A program made the translations under genes and the position numbers. The notes beneath the pieces were generated by a model that worked only from the letters and a program-made list of their open reading frames with translations, searched no databases and was not told where the DNA came from. From JANRLF01 sp033762815 (GTDB lineage Bacteria; Bacteroidota; Bacteroidia; Chitinophagales; CAIOSU01), in contig JANRLF010000002.1 in NCBI GenBank assembly GCA_033762815.1, positions 124,001 through 188,000 of the forward strand: a stretch of DNA of 64,000 nucleotides, given 5' to 3'. Shown here one piece after another: positions 35,166 through 44,850 of the stretch. How positions within the stretch are numbered: the first letter of the stretch is position 1; each line of letters begins with the position of its first letter.

Positions 35166-35894
35166 ATGATTCCCGTTTATCTTAGAGAGCTTGGCACTGT
35201 TGGCTACCAACAGGCTTGGGATTATCAAGAACAATTGTTCAAAGCCACCGTTGAACAAAAGGCATCCAATCGTGACTTGCCACAGCATGAGCAAGTAATC
35301 ACCGACAACTATCTGATTTTTTGCGAGCACCCCGATGTAATAACCTTGGGAAAAAGTGGCAAGGCGGATAATCTTTTGTTGAGCGATGAAAACCTAAAGG
35401 AATTTGGGATTGAATTTTACCGAATCAATAGGGGAGGGGACATTACTTTCCATGGCCCTGGCCAAATAGTGGGCTATCCTATATTGGACCTGGACCATTT
35501 TTTTACCGATATCCATAAATATCTGCGCTTGTTAGAGGAAATGGTAATATTGACTTTGGCGGAGTATGGGTTAAAAGGGGAAAGACTAAAGGGTGCCACC
35601 GGGGTATGGCTTGATGCCGACTTGCCAGGCCGACAGAGAAAGATATGTGCCCTTGGCATCCGTTGCAGCCGATGGGTAACCATGCACGGTTTTGCCTTGA
35701 ATGTCAATACCAACCTCGAGCGTTTCAGCTTTATTGTTCCCTGTGGTATTCAAGATAAGGCAGTTACCTCCTTAGCAAAAGAGTTGGGCCATGAAGTGCC
35801 GATAGCTGAAGTAAAGGATAAATTGAAACTACATTTCAGTGAATTGTTCCGGGCGGAGTTGATAGGCTCAATCAAACCGCCACCGCAGTCTTAA
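35166..35894 (+). CDS. lipB: Lipoyl(octanoyl) transferase
   Basis: It moves octanoate from ACP to lipoyl domains, the first step of lipoate synthesis. Signatures are RGGDITFHGPGQIVGYPILDL (from residue 89), the catalytic Lys in RKICALGIRCS, MHGFALNVNTNL and the catalytic Cys in IVPCGI. At 242 residues it is normal. lipA is not in the window. Its last 23 bases overlap the convergent prfC gene. Confidence 0.96.
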   Translation: MIPVYLRELGTVGYQQAWDYQEQLFKATVEQKASNRDLPQHEQVITDNYLIFCEHPDVITLGKSGKADNLLLSDENLKEFGIEFYRINRGGDITFHGPGQIVGYPILDLDHFFTDIHKYLRLLEEMVILTLAEYGLKGERLKGATGVWLDADLPGRQRKICALGIRCSRWVTMHGFALNVNTNLERFSFIVPCGIQDKAVTSLAKELGHEVPIAEVKDKLKLHFSELFRAELIGSIKPPPQS

Positions 35895-37470
35895 ACTCAG
35901 AGTTAGTATGGAAAGTGATTTCAGGGAAGTCGTCCATGGCAATTTTCAGCATCCAAGCAGAATCGGCCATGAACACTGGATTGCCGTCCTTATCCTTGTA
36001 AATATTGTTCATTTTGCGACGGGTAAACTCATCTAGTTTCGCTTTGTTGGTACTGGTCATCCAGCAAGCCTTGTAATAGCTCATGGTGTGGAAGCGACAA
36101 GTGGCACCATATTCATGCTCCAGGCGGTATTGGATTACTTCAAATTGTAGGTCGCCCACGGTACCCACCACCTTCTTGCTGCCCAGTTCCTGCACAAACA
36201 GCTGTGCAACACCCTCATCAGTAAGCTGTTGTATGCCCTTTTCCAACTGCTTGCTTTTCATCGGGTCAAGGTTCACCAGTTCTTTGAATATCTCTGGCGA
36301 GAAGCTGGGTATGCCCCTAAACTGTAGTTTTTCGCCTTCGGTCAGCGTATCGCCTATTTTGAAGTTGCCCGTATCATACAAGCCTATCACATCTCCGGGA
36401 TAGGCTTCATCGATTACGCTTTTTGCCTGCGCCATAAAGGTAACGGGGCTATTGAATCGACTGTTTTTCTCCAAGCGCACATGGTAAAAGAACTTATTGC
36501 GCTCAAACTTACCACTGCAAACCCTTAGAAAGGCAATCCTGTCCCGATGCTTAGGATCCAAGTTGGCATGTATCTTAAAGATAAAGCCAGTAAACTTGTT
36601 TTCATCAGGCTTCACTATCCTTACATCCGTTTCCCTACCACGGGGGCTGGGGGCAATGTCTATAAAGGTATCAAGCAGTTCTTTTACCCCAAAGTTGTTG
36701 ATGGCGCTTCCGAAGAATACGGGGGCAATTTTTCCTTCCTGATAAGGCCTTTCATCGAAATCGCCATAAACGCCTTCTATCAATTCCACGTCTTCCCGTA
36801 ATTGCGCGGCGTCACGATCACCTATCAGTTCATCCAATTCTTCGTCTTCTAGATTGTCAATGGTCACAACGTCCTTGGCTACTTTTTGTCCGCCAGCGGT
36901 AAAAAGGTTCAAGCTTTTGTTGTACAGGTTATATACCCCCTTAAAACTGGTACCCATGCTAATAGGCCAACTCAATGGCCTTACCTTGATATTTAGCTTT
37001 TCCTCCAGCTCGTCCAATAAGTCAAAAGGGTCTTTGCCCTCCCTGTCCATCTTGTTCACGAAAATGATAACCGGTGTATCGCGCATGCGGCACACATCCA
37101 TTAGACGTTCGGTTTGTTCCTCCACGCCTTTTGCTATGTCTACCACCAATATTACACTATCCACCGCAGTGAGTGTTCGGTAGGTATCTTCCGCAAAATC
37201 TTTGTGGCCAGGCGTATCCAATAGATTGATAAGCGTATTGTGGTATTCAAATGCCATTACAGATGTAGCTACGGATATACCCCTCTGACGCTCAATATCC
37301 ATAAAGTCGCTGGTGGCAGCCTTTTTTATCTTGTTGCTTTTTACCGCTCCCGCTGTCTGTATGGCACCACCAAAAAGAAGAAACTTCTCCGTGAGCGTGG
37401 TTTTGCCAGCATCGGGGTGGCTAATAATGGCAAAGGTACGGCGCTTGCCTATCTCGTCGTTGTACTTCAT
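35872..37470 (-). CDS. prfC: Peptide chain release factor 3
   Basis: A translational GTPase that recycles RF1/RF2. The P-loop is SHPDAGKTT at residues 17-25, switch II is DTPGHKDFAEDTYR, and the guanine-specificity motif is NKMDREG. The RF3-type insertion and C-terminal FEVIQYRLEHEYG block are present; 532 residues is the family length. A -7 box lies 8 bases before the ATG. Its 3' end overlaps lipB by 23 bases. Confidence 0.96.
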   Translation of the reverse strand: MKYNDEIGKRRTFAIISHPDAGKTTLTEKFLLFGGAIQTAGAVKSNKIKKAATSDFMDIERQRGISVATSVMAFEYHNTLINLLDTPGHKDFAEDTYRTLTAVDSVILVVDIAKGVEEQTERLMDVCRMRDTPVIIFVNKMDREGKDPFDLLDELEEKLNIKVRPLSWPISMGTSFKGVYNLYNKSLNLFTAGGQKVAKDVVTIDNLEDEELDELIGDRDAAQLREDVELIEGVYGDFDERPYQEGKIAPVFFGSAINNFGVKELLDTFIDIAPSPRGRETDVRIVKPDENKFTGFIFKIHANLDPKHRDRIAFLRVCSGKFERNKFFYHVRLEKNSRFNSPVTFMAQAKSVIDEAYPGDVIGLYDTGNFKIGDTLTEGEKLQFRGIPSFSPEIFKELVNLDPMKSKQLEKGIQQLTDEGVAQLFVQELGSKKVVGTVGDLQFEVIQYRLEHEYGATCRFHTMSYYKACWMTSTNKAKLDEFTRRKMNNIYKDKDGNPVFMADSAWMLKIAMDDFPEITFHTNSEFKTAVAV

Positions 37471-37478
37471 AGCGGCTG

Positions 37479-37486
37479 CAAAGATA
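37479..37486 (-). promoter_or_regulatory. -7 box immediately upstream of prfC
   Basis: TATCTTTG on the minus strand, eight bases before the prfC ATG; the predicted leader is only a few bases. Confidence 0.5.
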
Positions 37487-37581
37487 CGCCCTTATTGCTA
37501 TTGCTAAATTGCGAAACAAGTAAATTGCTAAAATGCTTACGGGCCAAACAGAAGCTAAGACATAATTGTCTTTAAGAGTTC

Positions 37582-38262
37582 TTATACCGCCATTCGGTAT
37601 TGCTGCTTTTCTTCCAACTTGGATAACTTATCTAAAATAATAGCAGCTACTTCATCGGCTCGGTTATATACCATAAAATGGGTGCCACCTTTAATAAGGA
37701 TAAAATTGCGGATATACCAATGGGGAAAAAGGTTGTCGCGGTCGCCATGGATGTGCACCACATTGGGTACCAATTCTTCATTCCTCCAACTGATGGCAGT
37801 ATGTGCCGCCCAATCCGTAAAGTCAGGGTGTACATTCAAAGCCATTTGTTTGATAAAGGCTTTTTCCATGCGGGTGGTAGGGCCAAAAGCCCAGTAATAC
37901 CAAAACTCGAATTCGATAGCCAAACGGGTGGGAATAAAACGGCTTACCCCCAGTTTTTCGGCCAATATCATTTGGAAGGGTCGCTCATGATATGTTTTAA
38001 TACTGGAAATGATGATTGTCAATGCGGGGTCGATAATTTTGGCCACTTCCTGTGCTACCATACCACCGAATGACAAACCTATCAGTACCGGTTCGGTATC
38101 TTTCCGTATTTGATAAACCAGTCGCTTAGCGTACTCTGGTAAGGTTTCCTTGTTCAGCGGCTTTATCCACTTAATATGGACGATTTCATAACCAGGCAGA
38201 TGCAGCTTGCGGAATATTGTTTCATCGGCGCCTAAGCCCGGGAACAGGTAAAGAGTTTTCAT
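37582..38262 (-). CDS. Alpha/beta hydrolase
   Basis: A 226-residue hydrolase with nucleophile Ser64 in the elbow GLSFGG, a likely acid in HGDRDNLFP (Asp174 or Asp176) and His195 in KGGTHFM. The N-terminus LYLFPGLGADETIF supplies the oxyanion region. There is no signal peptide. The substrate is not evident. It could be a MenH-like enzyme, as the menaquinone operon in this window lacks menH, but nothing specific supports that. Confidence 0.85.
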   Translation of the reverse strand: MKTLYLFPGLGADETIFRKLHLPGYEIVHIKWIKPLNKETLPEYAKRLVYQIRKDTEPVLIGLSFGGMVAQEVAKIIDPALTIIISSIKTYHERPFQMILAEKLGVSRFIPTRLAIEFEFWYYWAFGPTTRMEKAFIKQMALNVHPDFTDWAAHTAISWRNEELVPNVVHIHGDRDNLFPHWYIRNFILIKGGTHFMVYNRADEVAAIILDKLSKLEEKQQYRMAV

Positions 38263-38325
38263 TCAAGTACTCATTTGCTTAATATACGCCTAAGCTTGAC
38301 GTAATGTTTCTAAGGCTAAAATAAT

Positions 38326-38333
38326 TAACTTTG
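38326..38333 (+). promoter_or_regulatory. -7 box upstream of the acyltransferase gene
   Basis: TAACTTTG, 17 bases before the ATG at 38351. No properly spaced -33 TTG. Confidence 0.45.
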
Positions 38334-38350
38334 CGGGCAAAACAAATCGG

Positions 38351-39211
38351 ATGCCTACCGCTGCAAAACCCGAGGAATTAGAACACAAATTACCTTTTGA
38401 TCCTCCTTCAGTAGAATTGGTAAGGACAGTAATAGAACCTTACCGCCGTTATTTTGCGCCGCAGTTTTTCGGAATGGAAAATGTGGACAAGGACAAGCCC
38501 TCATTGTATGTAAACAATCATGCCGTAATGGGCCTATTTGATGGTTCGCTGTTTGGTGCAGAGATATACGAAAAGAAAGGTATTTTCTTGCGCTCCCTAA
38601 TGGACAATATTCATTTTGAACTACCTGTATGGCGTAGCCTAGTAAAAACCTTAGGTGGTGGGGTATTGGGTACTCGTTCCAATTGTGCAGAATTGATGAA
38701 GCAGAAAGAGCATATTTTAGTATATCCAGGCGGTGGTAGGGAAGTTTGTAAAAAGAAAGGAGAAGCTTATGTATTGACTTGGAAAAACCGTTTAGGATTT
38801 GCTCGAATGGCTATTGAGTACGGATATCCTATTATTCCGGTGGCTACCTTGGGTACAGAAGATACTTATCGCATTTTGGCAGATTCCGATGACATTATGA
38901 ATTCCAAGTTGGGGCAGTTTCTGAAGGAAAAGGGATTTGCACAGAAATTTTTTAAAGACGGCGACCACATACCGCCCATTGTACGTGGTATTGGTTTTAC
39001 CCCTTTCCCCAAGCCGGTGAAATTTTACATTAAAGCAGGTGCTCCAATAGACACTACTCGCTTTAATGGGTTATATGAAGATGAGCAGGTTTTATGGCAG
39101 TTGCGCCAAGAAGTAGAATTGGCAATGTATAAGCTACTGGAAGAATTGATGGCCATTCGTGATGCTGATACGGATGTCCCCATGTGGCGCAAGCTGCTGA
39201 GCAAGTTGTAA
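38351..39211 (+). CDS. Lysophospholipid/DGAT2-type acyltransferase family protein
   Basis: A 286-residue acyltransferase. The catalytic region reads VNNHAVMGLFDGSLFG, an NH...D arrangement longer than the usual HxxxxD, followed by the acyl-acceptor loop VYPGGGREVCKKKGEAYVL and GYPIIPVATLGTEDTY. This pattern is closest to the DGAT2/TMEM68-like branch. It probably acylates a glycerolipid or alcohol at the membrane. An HSL-type hydrolase gene follows 29 bases later in the same direction, suggesting a lipid-related pair (inference). Confidence 0.82.
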   Translation: MPTAAKPEELEHKLPFDPPSVELVRTVIEPYRRYFAPQFFGMENVDKDKPSLYVNNHAVMGLFDGSLFGAEIYEKKGIFLRSLMDNIHFELPVWRSLVKTLGGGVLGTRSNCAELMKQKEHILVYPGGGREVCKKKGEAYVLTWKNRLGFARMAIEYGYPIIPVATLGTEDTYRILADSDDIMNSKLGQFLKEKGFAQKFFKDGDHIPPIVRGIGFTPFPKPVKFYIKAGAPIDTTRFNGLYEDEQVLWQLRQEVELAMYKLLEELMAIRDADTDVPMWRKLLSKL

Positions 39212-39240
39212 GCCTTTAGGTTACAGTATTATCTTATGGT

Positions 39241-40155
39241 ATGAGTGCAGGTGCTTGGTTGTTGCAATGGATTATGAAACTGGCTTGGTTCATTGTGCGC
39301 AACCGAAAGCCAGACATGAAGCGACTAAGAAAGAACATAAATTTCTGGGCAGGCTTCATTCCACGGCCTTTTCGGGTTAAATACCAACGCTTTTCCATTG
39401 AGGGAATTGCTGCAGAATGGATGGTGCCCCGTGGGGCCGATGAAACCAAGATACTTTATTATTTACATGGTGGGGCATATGCGATGTGCTCTATCGTTAC
39501 CCACCGAAGATTGATTTCCCTTATTGCCAAACGTGCTGGCGTGAAAGCACTTGCGATTGAATATTGCTTGGTTCCGGAAGACGTGTTCCCGCAGGCATTG
39601 AACCAAGCTTGTAAAGCATATCAATGGTTGTTGAGCCAAGGATATCGGCCGGAAAATATTGTCATTGGCGGTGACTCTGCGGGAGGAGGACTGGCAACCG
39701 CTACATTGCTAAAGCTAAGGGATGATAAGGTGCCTCTGCCTTCAGGAGCCATACTGCTATCGCCTTGGACTGATTTAGAAGGTATGGGAGAAAGCAATAC
39801 CATGGCCGACCAAGCTTCATTAATCAATAATGTGGCACTTAGGGAGTACGGGGTGGCATATGCGGGAAATGAGGATTTAAGACATCCATATATTTCGCCC
39901 GTTTATGGCGATTTTCATGGTTTGCCTCCTATATATATTCAAGTGTCGGATATAGAATTGCTGTATGATGATTCCACCCGCTTGAAAGCAAAGGCTCTGC
40001 GCGATGGGGTGAGTGTACGTATGGATGTTTGGAAACGCATGCAGCATGTTTGGCAGGTTTATGACTTTTTTGTACCGGAAGCTAAACGGGCCCTGAAAGA
40101 TTTGGCAGCTTTTGTAAGTGAGCGATTGCAGACAAAGCATATACCTATTCCATAG
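39241..40155 (+). CDS. Alpha/beta hydrolase, hormone-sensitive-lipase (GDXG) family
   Basis: A 304-residue esterase-type enzyme. The oxyanion motif HGG is at residues 76-78 and the nucleophile Ser146 lies in GGDSAGGG. The acid is in the SDIELLYDDS region and the His in QHVWQVY. Family members hydrolyse short- to medium-chain esters. There is no signal peptide, but the N-terminus is hydrophobic (WLLQWIMKLAWFIV) and may sit at the membrane. It is likely co-transcribed with the acyltransferase. Confidence 0.9.
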   Translation: MSAGAWLLQWIMKLAWFIVRNRKPDMKRLRKNINFWAGFIPRPFRVKYQRFSIEGIAAEWMVPRGADETKILYYLHGGAYAMCSIVTHRRLISLIAKRAGVKALAIEYCLVPEDVFPQALNQACKAYQWLLSQGYRPENIVIGGDSAGGGLATATLLKLRDDKVPLPSGAILLSPWTDLEGMGESNTMADQASLINNVALREYGVAYAGNEDLRHPYISPVYGDFHGLPPIYIQVSDIELLYDDSTRLKAKALRDGVSVRMDVWKRMQHVWQVYDFFVPEAKRALKDLAAFVSERLQTKHIPIP

Positions 40156-40198
40156 CTTAGTCCATAATTTTTTACATTTTTGTTGCAATCTACCTTGC

Positions 40199-41605
40199 AT
40201 GAAAAAAAATGTATTGCTCCTAGTTGGCTTAATAGCCATAAGCATTAGTGCTTTTATCACGGCAGTAAACGAAAACTGGGGCTTACATATCTCCCATATA
40301 TTACTAATGATTTTGCGCTGGTTATCCATCGGAGCTTTAGTATTATATGCCTTCCAAAAGAAATCACTCACTACTTGGATTTTGCTAAGTATGGTAATTG
40401 GGGCAGAGGTTGGCCATGATTTTCCCGTCTTCTCACAGAATCTGAAAGTGATAAGTAAAGTGTTTCTTAAGTTGATAAAGACCATTATTGGACCCCTGAT
40501 ATTTGGTACTTTGGTAGTGGGTATTGCTGGACATTCCAACTTAAAGCAAGTAGGCAGAATGGGTTGGAAATCATTGGTTTATTTTGAAATAGTAACCACT
40601 ATTGCTTTGTTTATTGGCCTAGCGGCCATTAATATTTCTGGTGCAGGAAAAGGCGAACTTCATGAGCAGTATATAGCCGCCCAGGCAACTGCCAATGCTG
40701 GTAAACCGCACGAAGAGCTGCCAGACGCTAAGCCACAAACATGGCAAGAAATTATACTGCATGCCTTCCCGGAAAACATAGCTAAATCCGTCGCTGAAGG
40801 ACAAGTTTTGCAGATAGTGATTTTCAGTATCATATTCGGTATTGGCTTGGCAATGGTAAAAGATGCCCATAAGCGGCAACCTATGTTATCGTTTGCTGAA
40901 AGCCTATCCGAAGTAATGTTTAAATTCACCAATGTGGTCATGTTCTTTGCGCCATTTGCTATTGGTGCCGCCATGGCTGTCACAGTTGGTCATATGGGCA
41001 TTTCAGTGCTGCAGCCGTTATTTATCCTTCTCGGCACACTATACGCAGCACTAGCTGTTTTTTTAGTATTGTTGCTGATTGTTGCCTTGATAGTCCGAAT
41101 GCCTATTAAGCGTTTTATACAAGTGATGGCCGAACCAGTATCCATCGCTTTCGCTACAACCAGTTCAGAGGCGGCACTACCTAAGGCAATGGAAGCTATG
41201 GTGAGCCTTGGAGTGCCTCGAAAAATCGTTGCATTTGTAATGCCCATGGGCTATAGCTTCAATCTCGACGGCACTACCCTTTATCTATCTCTTGCCACCA
41301 TATTTGTAGCCAATGTAGCGGGTATTCCTTTGAGTTTTGGCCAGCAATTACTCATTGTTTTTACTTTAATGCTTACTAGTAAGGGGGTGGCAGGTGTTCC
41401 CAGGGCATCGCTGATTATTTTGTTGGGCACAGCGGTACAGTTTGGCTTACCTGTTGAACCTATATTTCTGATTTTGGCAATTGATGAGTTAATGGATATG
41501 GCACGTACTTCAGTAAACGTCATAGGCAATTGCTTGGCAACTTATGTAATCGCCAGATGGGAAAATGATTTGGATGAACCTATTATTGAACCTGTTTCAG
41601 CCTAA
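40199..41605 (+). CDS. Dicarboxylate/amino acid:cation symporter (DAACS family)
   Basis: A GltP/DctA-type secondary transporter of 468 residues in the inner membrane with about eight membrane helices plus two re-entrant loops. Family marks are LIKTIIGPLIFGTLVVGIAG, the serine-rich loop AFATTSSEAALPKAM, MGYSFNLDGTTLYL (NLDGT in place of NMDGT) and the C-terminal DELMDMARTSVNVIGN. Asp, Glu or C4-dicarboxylates are likely substrates. The start at 40199 was chosen because an upstream extension would run into the end of the hydrolase gene and add hydrophilic residues before the first helix. Confidence 0.93.
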   Translation: MKKNVLLLVGLIAISISAFITAVNENWGLHISHILLMILRWLSIGALVLYAFQKKSLTTWILLSMVIGAEVGHDFPVFSQNLKVISKVFLKLIKTIIGPLIFGTLVVGIAGHSNLKQVGRMGWKSLVYFEIVTTIALFIGLAAINISGAGKGELHEQYIAAQATANAGKPHEELPDAKPQTWQEIILHAFPENIAKSVAEGQVLQIVIFSIIFGIGLAMVKDAHKRQPMLSFAESLSEVMFKFTNVVMFFAPFAIGAAMAVTVGHMGISVLQPLFILLGTLYAALAVFLVLLLIVALIVRMPIKRFIQVMAEPVSIAFATTSSEAALPKAMEAMVSLGVPRKIVAFVMPMGYSFNLDGTTLYLSLATIFVANVAGIPLSFGQQLLIVFTLMLTSKGVAGVPRASLIILLGTAVQFGLPVEPIFLILAIDELMDMARTSVNVIGNCLATYVIARWENDLDEPIIEPVSA

Positions 41606-41702
41606 ATCCATAATTGGATAACGCTTTTGTTAAAAAGTGTTTATTTTATAGCTGTTTGAACTTAATCTAGACATTAATGTTTCAACATTGAATGTAAATA
41701 CA

Positions 41703-41710
41703 TAAATTTG
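41703..41710 (+). promoter_or_regulatory. -7 box upstream of the YceI gene
   Basis: TAAATTTG, 21 bases before the ATG. The nearest TTG (41688-41690) is too close to be a standard -33. Confidence 0.45.
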
Positions 41711-41731
41711 CTTTAACAAAACCTCAAAACA

Positions 41732-42334
41732 ATGAAAACTCTTCAATCATTCTTTAGCCTATTGCTTGTAGCAGCTTTTGCTATTAGCGCAAGTACTGTT
41801 TCTGCACAAACACACCAAGTAAATACGGACAAGAGTACCGTAAAATGGGTTGGCAAAAAAGTGACCGGTCAGCATAATGGTAAAGTAAAAGTAAAAAGCG
41901 GCCAATTGACCCAAGAGAAAAACGGCGGCCTATCAGGTGAGTTCGTAATCGATATGGCGAGTATTACCTGCGATGACCTAACCGATGCTGGGTACAACCA
42001 AAAGTTGGTTGGTCACTTGAAAAGCGATGATTTCTTTTCAACAGAAAAACACCCTACCGCCACTTTCAAAATCACTAAAGCTGTGGCCCAAACCGATAAA
42101 AGCGGTAACAATTACCTAATAACTGGCGACTTGACCATTAAAGGTATCACTAAGACAGTGACATTTCCCGCTAAGGTGACCCTAACTAAAGCTGGTTTCA
42201 TTGCCCAAGCAAAAGTAAATGTTGACCGTACCCAATACGATATCAAATATGGTTCTTCTTCCTTCTTTGATAGCTTAGGTGATAAGGCCATCGACAACAA
42301 TTTTGAGCTTGACTTGTATGTTGTTTCCAAATAA
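41732..42334 (+). CDS. YceI family protein, exported
   Basis: A secreted lipocalin-like protein of 200 residues. The signal peptide has a hydrophobic core (SFFSLLLVAAFAISAS) with cleavage near SAQ (residue 26). The YceI pattern follows: STVKWVGKKVTGQHNG, GLSGEFVIDMASI, LKSDDFFSTEKHPTATFKI, TIKGITKTVTFPAKV and FDSLGDKAIDNNFELDLYV. Family members bind polyisoprenoids or other lipids; the ligand here is unknown. It is a single-gene unit with a terminator. Confidence 0.95.
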   Translation: MKTLQSFFSLLLVAAFAISASTVSAQTHQVNTDKSTVKWVGKKVTGQHNGKVKVKSGQLTQEKNGGLSGEFVIDMASITCDDLTDAGYNQKLVGHLKSDDFFSTEKHPTATFKITKAVAQTDKSGNNYLITGDLTIKGITKTVTFPAKVTLTKAGFIAQAKVNVDRTQYDIKYGSSSFFDSLGDKAIDNNFELDLYVVSK

Positions 42335-42357
42335 CTACTTGAAGAGATGATTTTAAT

Positions 42358-42392
42358 CAGCGGCACTGCTTTTGCGGTGCCGCTGTTGTTTT
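42358..42392 (+). terminator. Rho-independent terminator after the YceI gene
   Basis: A stem CAGCGGCAC (42358-42366) paired with GTGCCGCTG (42377-42385), extended inward to a TTTT tetraloop, followed by TTGTTTT. Confidence 0.88.
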
Positions 42393-42438
42393 AGTATGAT
42401 TAGTATTTGTATTTTTAACAAGCACAAAATAGAAGCTC

Positions 42439-42921
42439 ATGTCAACACTACAATTGAACCGCTTAGGACTTGACCAAGAGAGAACTAAAGAATTAGCCGA
42501 AAAACTGAATGACCTTTTGGCCAATTATCAAGTGTTTTACATGAACAGTCGCGGATTTCATTATAATATCCGTGGAAAAAAATTCTTTGAGCTGCACTTA
42601 AAGTTTGAAGAGCTTTACAACAACTTAATACTAAAAGCCGACGAAATCGCAGAACGTGTTTTGACATTAGGCGCTACCCCTAACCATGCTTATTCAGTTT
42701 ACTTGCGCGAATCGCAAATCAAAGAAGTGCAGAATGTTTCCGACCCTGACGAAACAGTACACCAAGTGCTAAATGGATTTCGTGTTTTATTGGAAAAGGA
42801 GCGGGTAATATTGGACTTATCTGCCCAGATAAATGATGAGGGCACTAATGCCATGATGAGCGATTACATCCGCGAGCAGGAGAAAATGGTGTGGATGTAC
42901 TCGGCCTATTTGAACGAGTAA
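42439..42921 (+). CDS. Dps-family DNA-binding/ferritin-like protein
   Basis: A 160-residue member of the Dps mini-ferritin family that oxidises and stores iron with H2O2, protecting DNA. The inter-subunit ferroxidase ligands fit the E. coli spacing exactly with an offset of ten: His41, His53, Asp68 and Glu72. The usual Trp near the first His is replaced by Tyr-Asn. The N-terminus is short with few Lys, so DNA binding is uncertain. It converges on menC. Confidence 0.93.
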   Translation: MSTLQLNRLGLDQERTKELAEKLNDLLANYQVFYMNSRGFHYNIRGKKFFELHLKFEELYNNLILKADEIAERVLTLGATPNHAYSVYLRESQIKEVQNVSDPDETVHQVLNGFRVLLEKERVILDLSAQINDEGTNAMMSDYIREQEKMVWMYSAYLNE

Positions 42922-42931
42922 GGTTAGTGCT

Positions 42932-43948
42932 TTAGGCTCTATACCAGAGTTTTTCCCCTTTTAGGTCAAGCTTGCTAGGTAAATTATTCCTATAAAGTTG
43001 CCCTGTACCCAAACCCTGTGGTAAAGTGTTACGTAGGGTGTATGTCCATTGGGCAATGGCATTTAAACCAACATTCGATTCCAAAGCCGATGTAATCCAC
43101 CAGCCAATACCCATTTGATTTGCTAACCCAATCCATTTCTTACCTTTACCAAATCCTCCTAATAGACTGGGTTTTAGAATGATGTATTGGGGCTGGATGC
43201 TCTCCAGTAGCTTGTACATTTCTATGGAATCCTGAATGCCAATCAACTCTTCGTCCAAAGCTATAGGTATTGGAGTTGCTTTGCAAAGAGCTGCCATTTC
43301 TTGCCATTGCCCAGCTTTAACGGGTTGTTCAATAGAGTGTATATGAAGTGCTGCCAAGCGATTCAGTTTATCCAATGCTTCTTGCGGGCTAAAAGCCCCA
43401 TTGGCATCCACCCTTAATGTAAGATTGCTTTCGCTATATTGCTGACGGATATATTGCAATATGCCAAGTTCGGTTTCAAAGTCAAGTGAGCCTATTTTCA
43501 ATTTCAAGCAACGAAATCCCTTATCCAGTTTTTCATTAATCTGTTGCAGCATATCGCTTTTGCTCCCCATCCAGATAAGGCCATTAATGATAATAGCATC
43601 TTCTCCTTCTGTAAATGCCGATGGGAATAGAATCTGCTGCCCACCATTGGCCAAATCTAGCAAAGCCTGTTCGATGCCGAACACAATAGAGGGATAATAG
43701 GCTATGCCATCAGGTAAAGGGCAATCATCTTCCAAACTTTTGCACACGGCTTGCAGCTTGGCCTCGAAATTTTCCAAATTGTCAATACTTAAACCAGGTA
43801 AGGGGCTGCATTCGCCTATGCCGATAATGGTGGGATTTTCTTCATCCCACAATTTCAGAAACCAAGTAGGTTTATTGGTCATAACACCCCTAGAGGTGCC
43901 ACTGGGTTTTTTGAAAACGAGTTGATGAGATTGATAACTTGCTCTCAT
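42932..43948 (-). CDS. menC: o-Succinylbenzoate synthase
   Basis: An enolase-superfamily enzyme making o-succinylbenzoate in menaquinone synthesis. The lysine motif LKLKIG, metal ligands in RVDANGAF, SIEQPV and ALDEELIG, and the later ILKPSLLGG fit MenC. It has 338 residues. It overlaps the menA stop by four bases and is last in the menD-menB-menA-menC operon. Confidence 0.94.
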   Translation of the reverse strand: MRASYQSHQLVFKKPSGTSRGVMTNKPTWFLKLWDEENPTIIGIGECSPLPGLSIDNLENFEAKLQAVCKSLEDDCPLPDGIAYYPSIVFGIEQALLDLANGGQQILFPSAFTEGEDAIIINGLIWMGSKSDMLQQINEKLDKGFRCLKLKIGSLDFETELGILQYIRQQYSESNLTLRVDANGAFSPQEALDKLNRLAALHIHSIEQPVKAGQWQEMAALCKATPIPIALDEELIGIQDSIEMYKLLESIQPQYIILKPSLLGGFGKGKKWIGLANQMGIGWWITSALESNVGLNAIAQWTYTLRNTLPQGLGTGQLYRNNLPSKLDLKGEKLWYRA

Positions 43949-44850
43949 ACCAGCAATCCTATCCCAAAAAGTATGCTGAACAGTAAGGTAGATATGGCCA
44001 GTACCTTTAATTGCTTATCCAACAAAATAGGCTCTTGGGCTGTCACTACAGTTTGAATATGTTTTCCTAACAACGGCAGTATTAACAAAAACAGGTATTG
44101 CCAAAGCTGCTGAAAGTGGATAGCTGTAAATAGAATAGCACAAGTAATTGCGCTTAATACAAGCCCTACCTGATATATCTTGGCGGTTTGAAAACCCATC
44201 CGAACCACTAATGTGATTTTACCAGCCTGTTCATCGCTTACATGGTCGCGCATATTGTTCATGTTTAATACTCCCGTGCTGAGAAAGCCCATTGCTGCTG
44301 CCGGTAAGCAAATAGTCCAATCAAAAGACTGAACGAATAAATAGTAAGACCCCAGTACGCCTACCAAACCAAAGAAAAGGAAAACGAAAATATCACCCAA
44401 GCCCCGATAGCCGTATGGATTGTTGCCCGCTGTATATTTGATGGCGGCGGTTATGGCACCTAAGCCCAATGCCAGAAACAATAGCACGAATAGCCAGTTA
44501 TCATTTAATGCAACGAATATCAAGGCTAAACCGCTAATAAGCGATAGCAAAGAAAAAACCAAAATGGCTCTTTTCATTGCATTTTTGCTAATAGCCCCAC
44601 TTTGCACAGCTCGGCTAGGGCCTATGCGTTGTAAACTATCGGCACCATGCTCCGTATCGCCATAATCATTGGCAAGGTTGCTCAATATTTGTAAGCATAA
44701 GGTGGTCAGAATAGCCAATAAAAAGATTGGCCATGCAAATGAGCCTTGGAACGCCGCTAAAAATGAACCCATTAATATAACCGATAGGGACAATGGCAAG
44801 GTACGCAAACGAAATGCGGATATCCAAGCTTTAATGTTGCCGCTGGCCAT
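43945..44850 (-). CDS. menA: 1,4-Dihydroxy-2-naphthoate polyprenyltransferase
   Basis: A membrane UbiA-family prenyltransferase that adds the isoprenoid tail to DHNA. It has about nine hydrophobic segments. The first Asp-rich motif is NLANDYGDTEHGAD (variant of NxxxD) and the second is NMRDHVSDEQAGK. 301 residues. The ATG overlaps the last base of the menB stop, and its own end overlaps menC, showing tight coupling. Confidence 0.95.
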   Translation of the reverse strand: MASGNIKAWISAFRLRTLPLSLSVILMGSFLAAFQGSFAWPIFLLAILTTLCLQILSNLANDYGDTEHGADSLQRIGPSRAVQSGAISKNAMKRAILVFSLLSLISGLALIFVALNDNWLFVLLFLALGLGAITAAIKYTAGNNPYGYRGLGDIFVFLFFGLVGVLGSYYLFVQSFDWTICLPAAAMGFLSTGVLNMNNMRDHVSDEQAGKITLVVRMGFQTAKIYQVGLVLSAITCAILFTAIHFQQLWQYLFLLILPLLGKHIQTVVTAQEPILLDKQLKVLAISTLLFSILFGIGLLV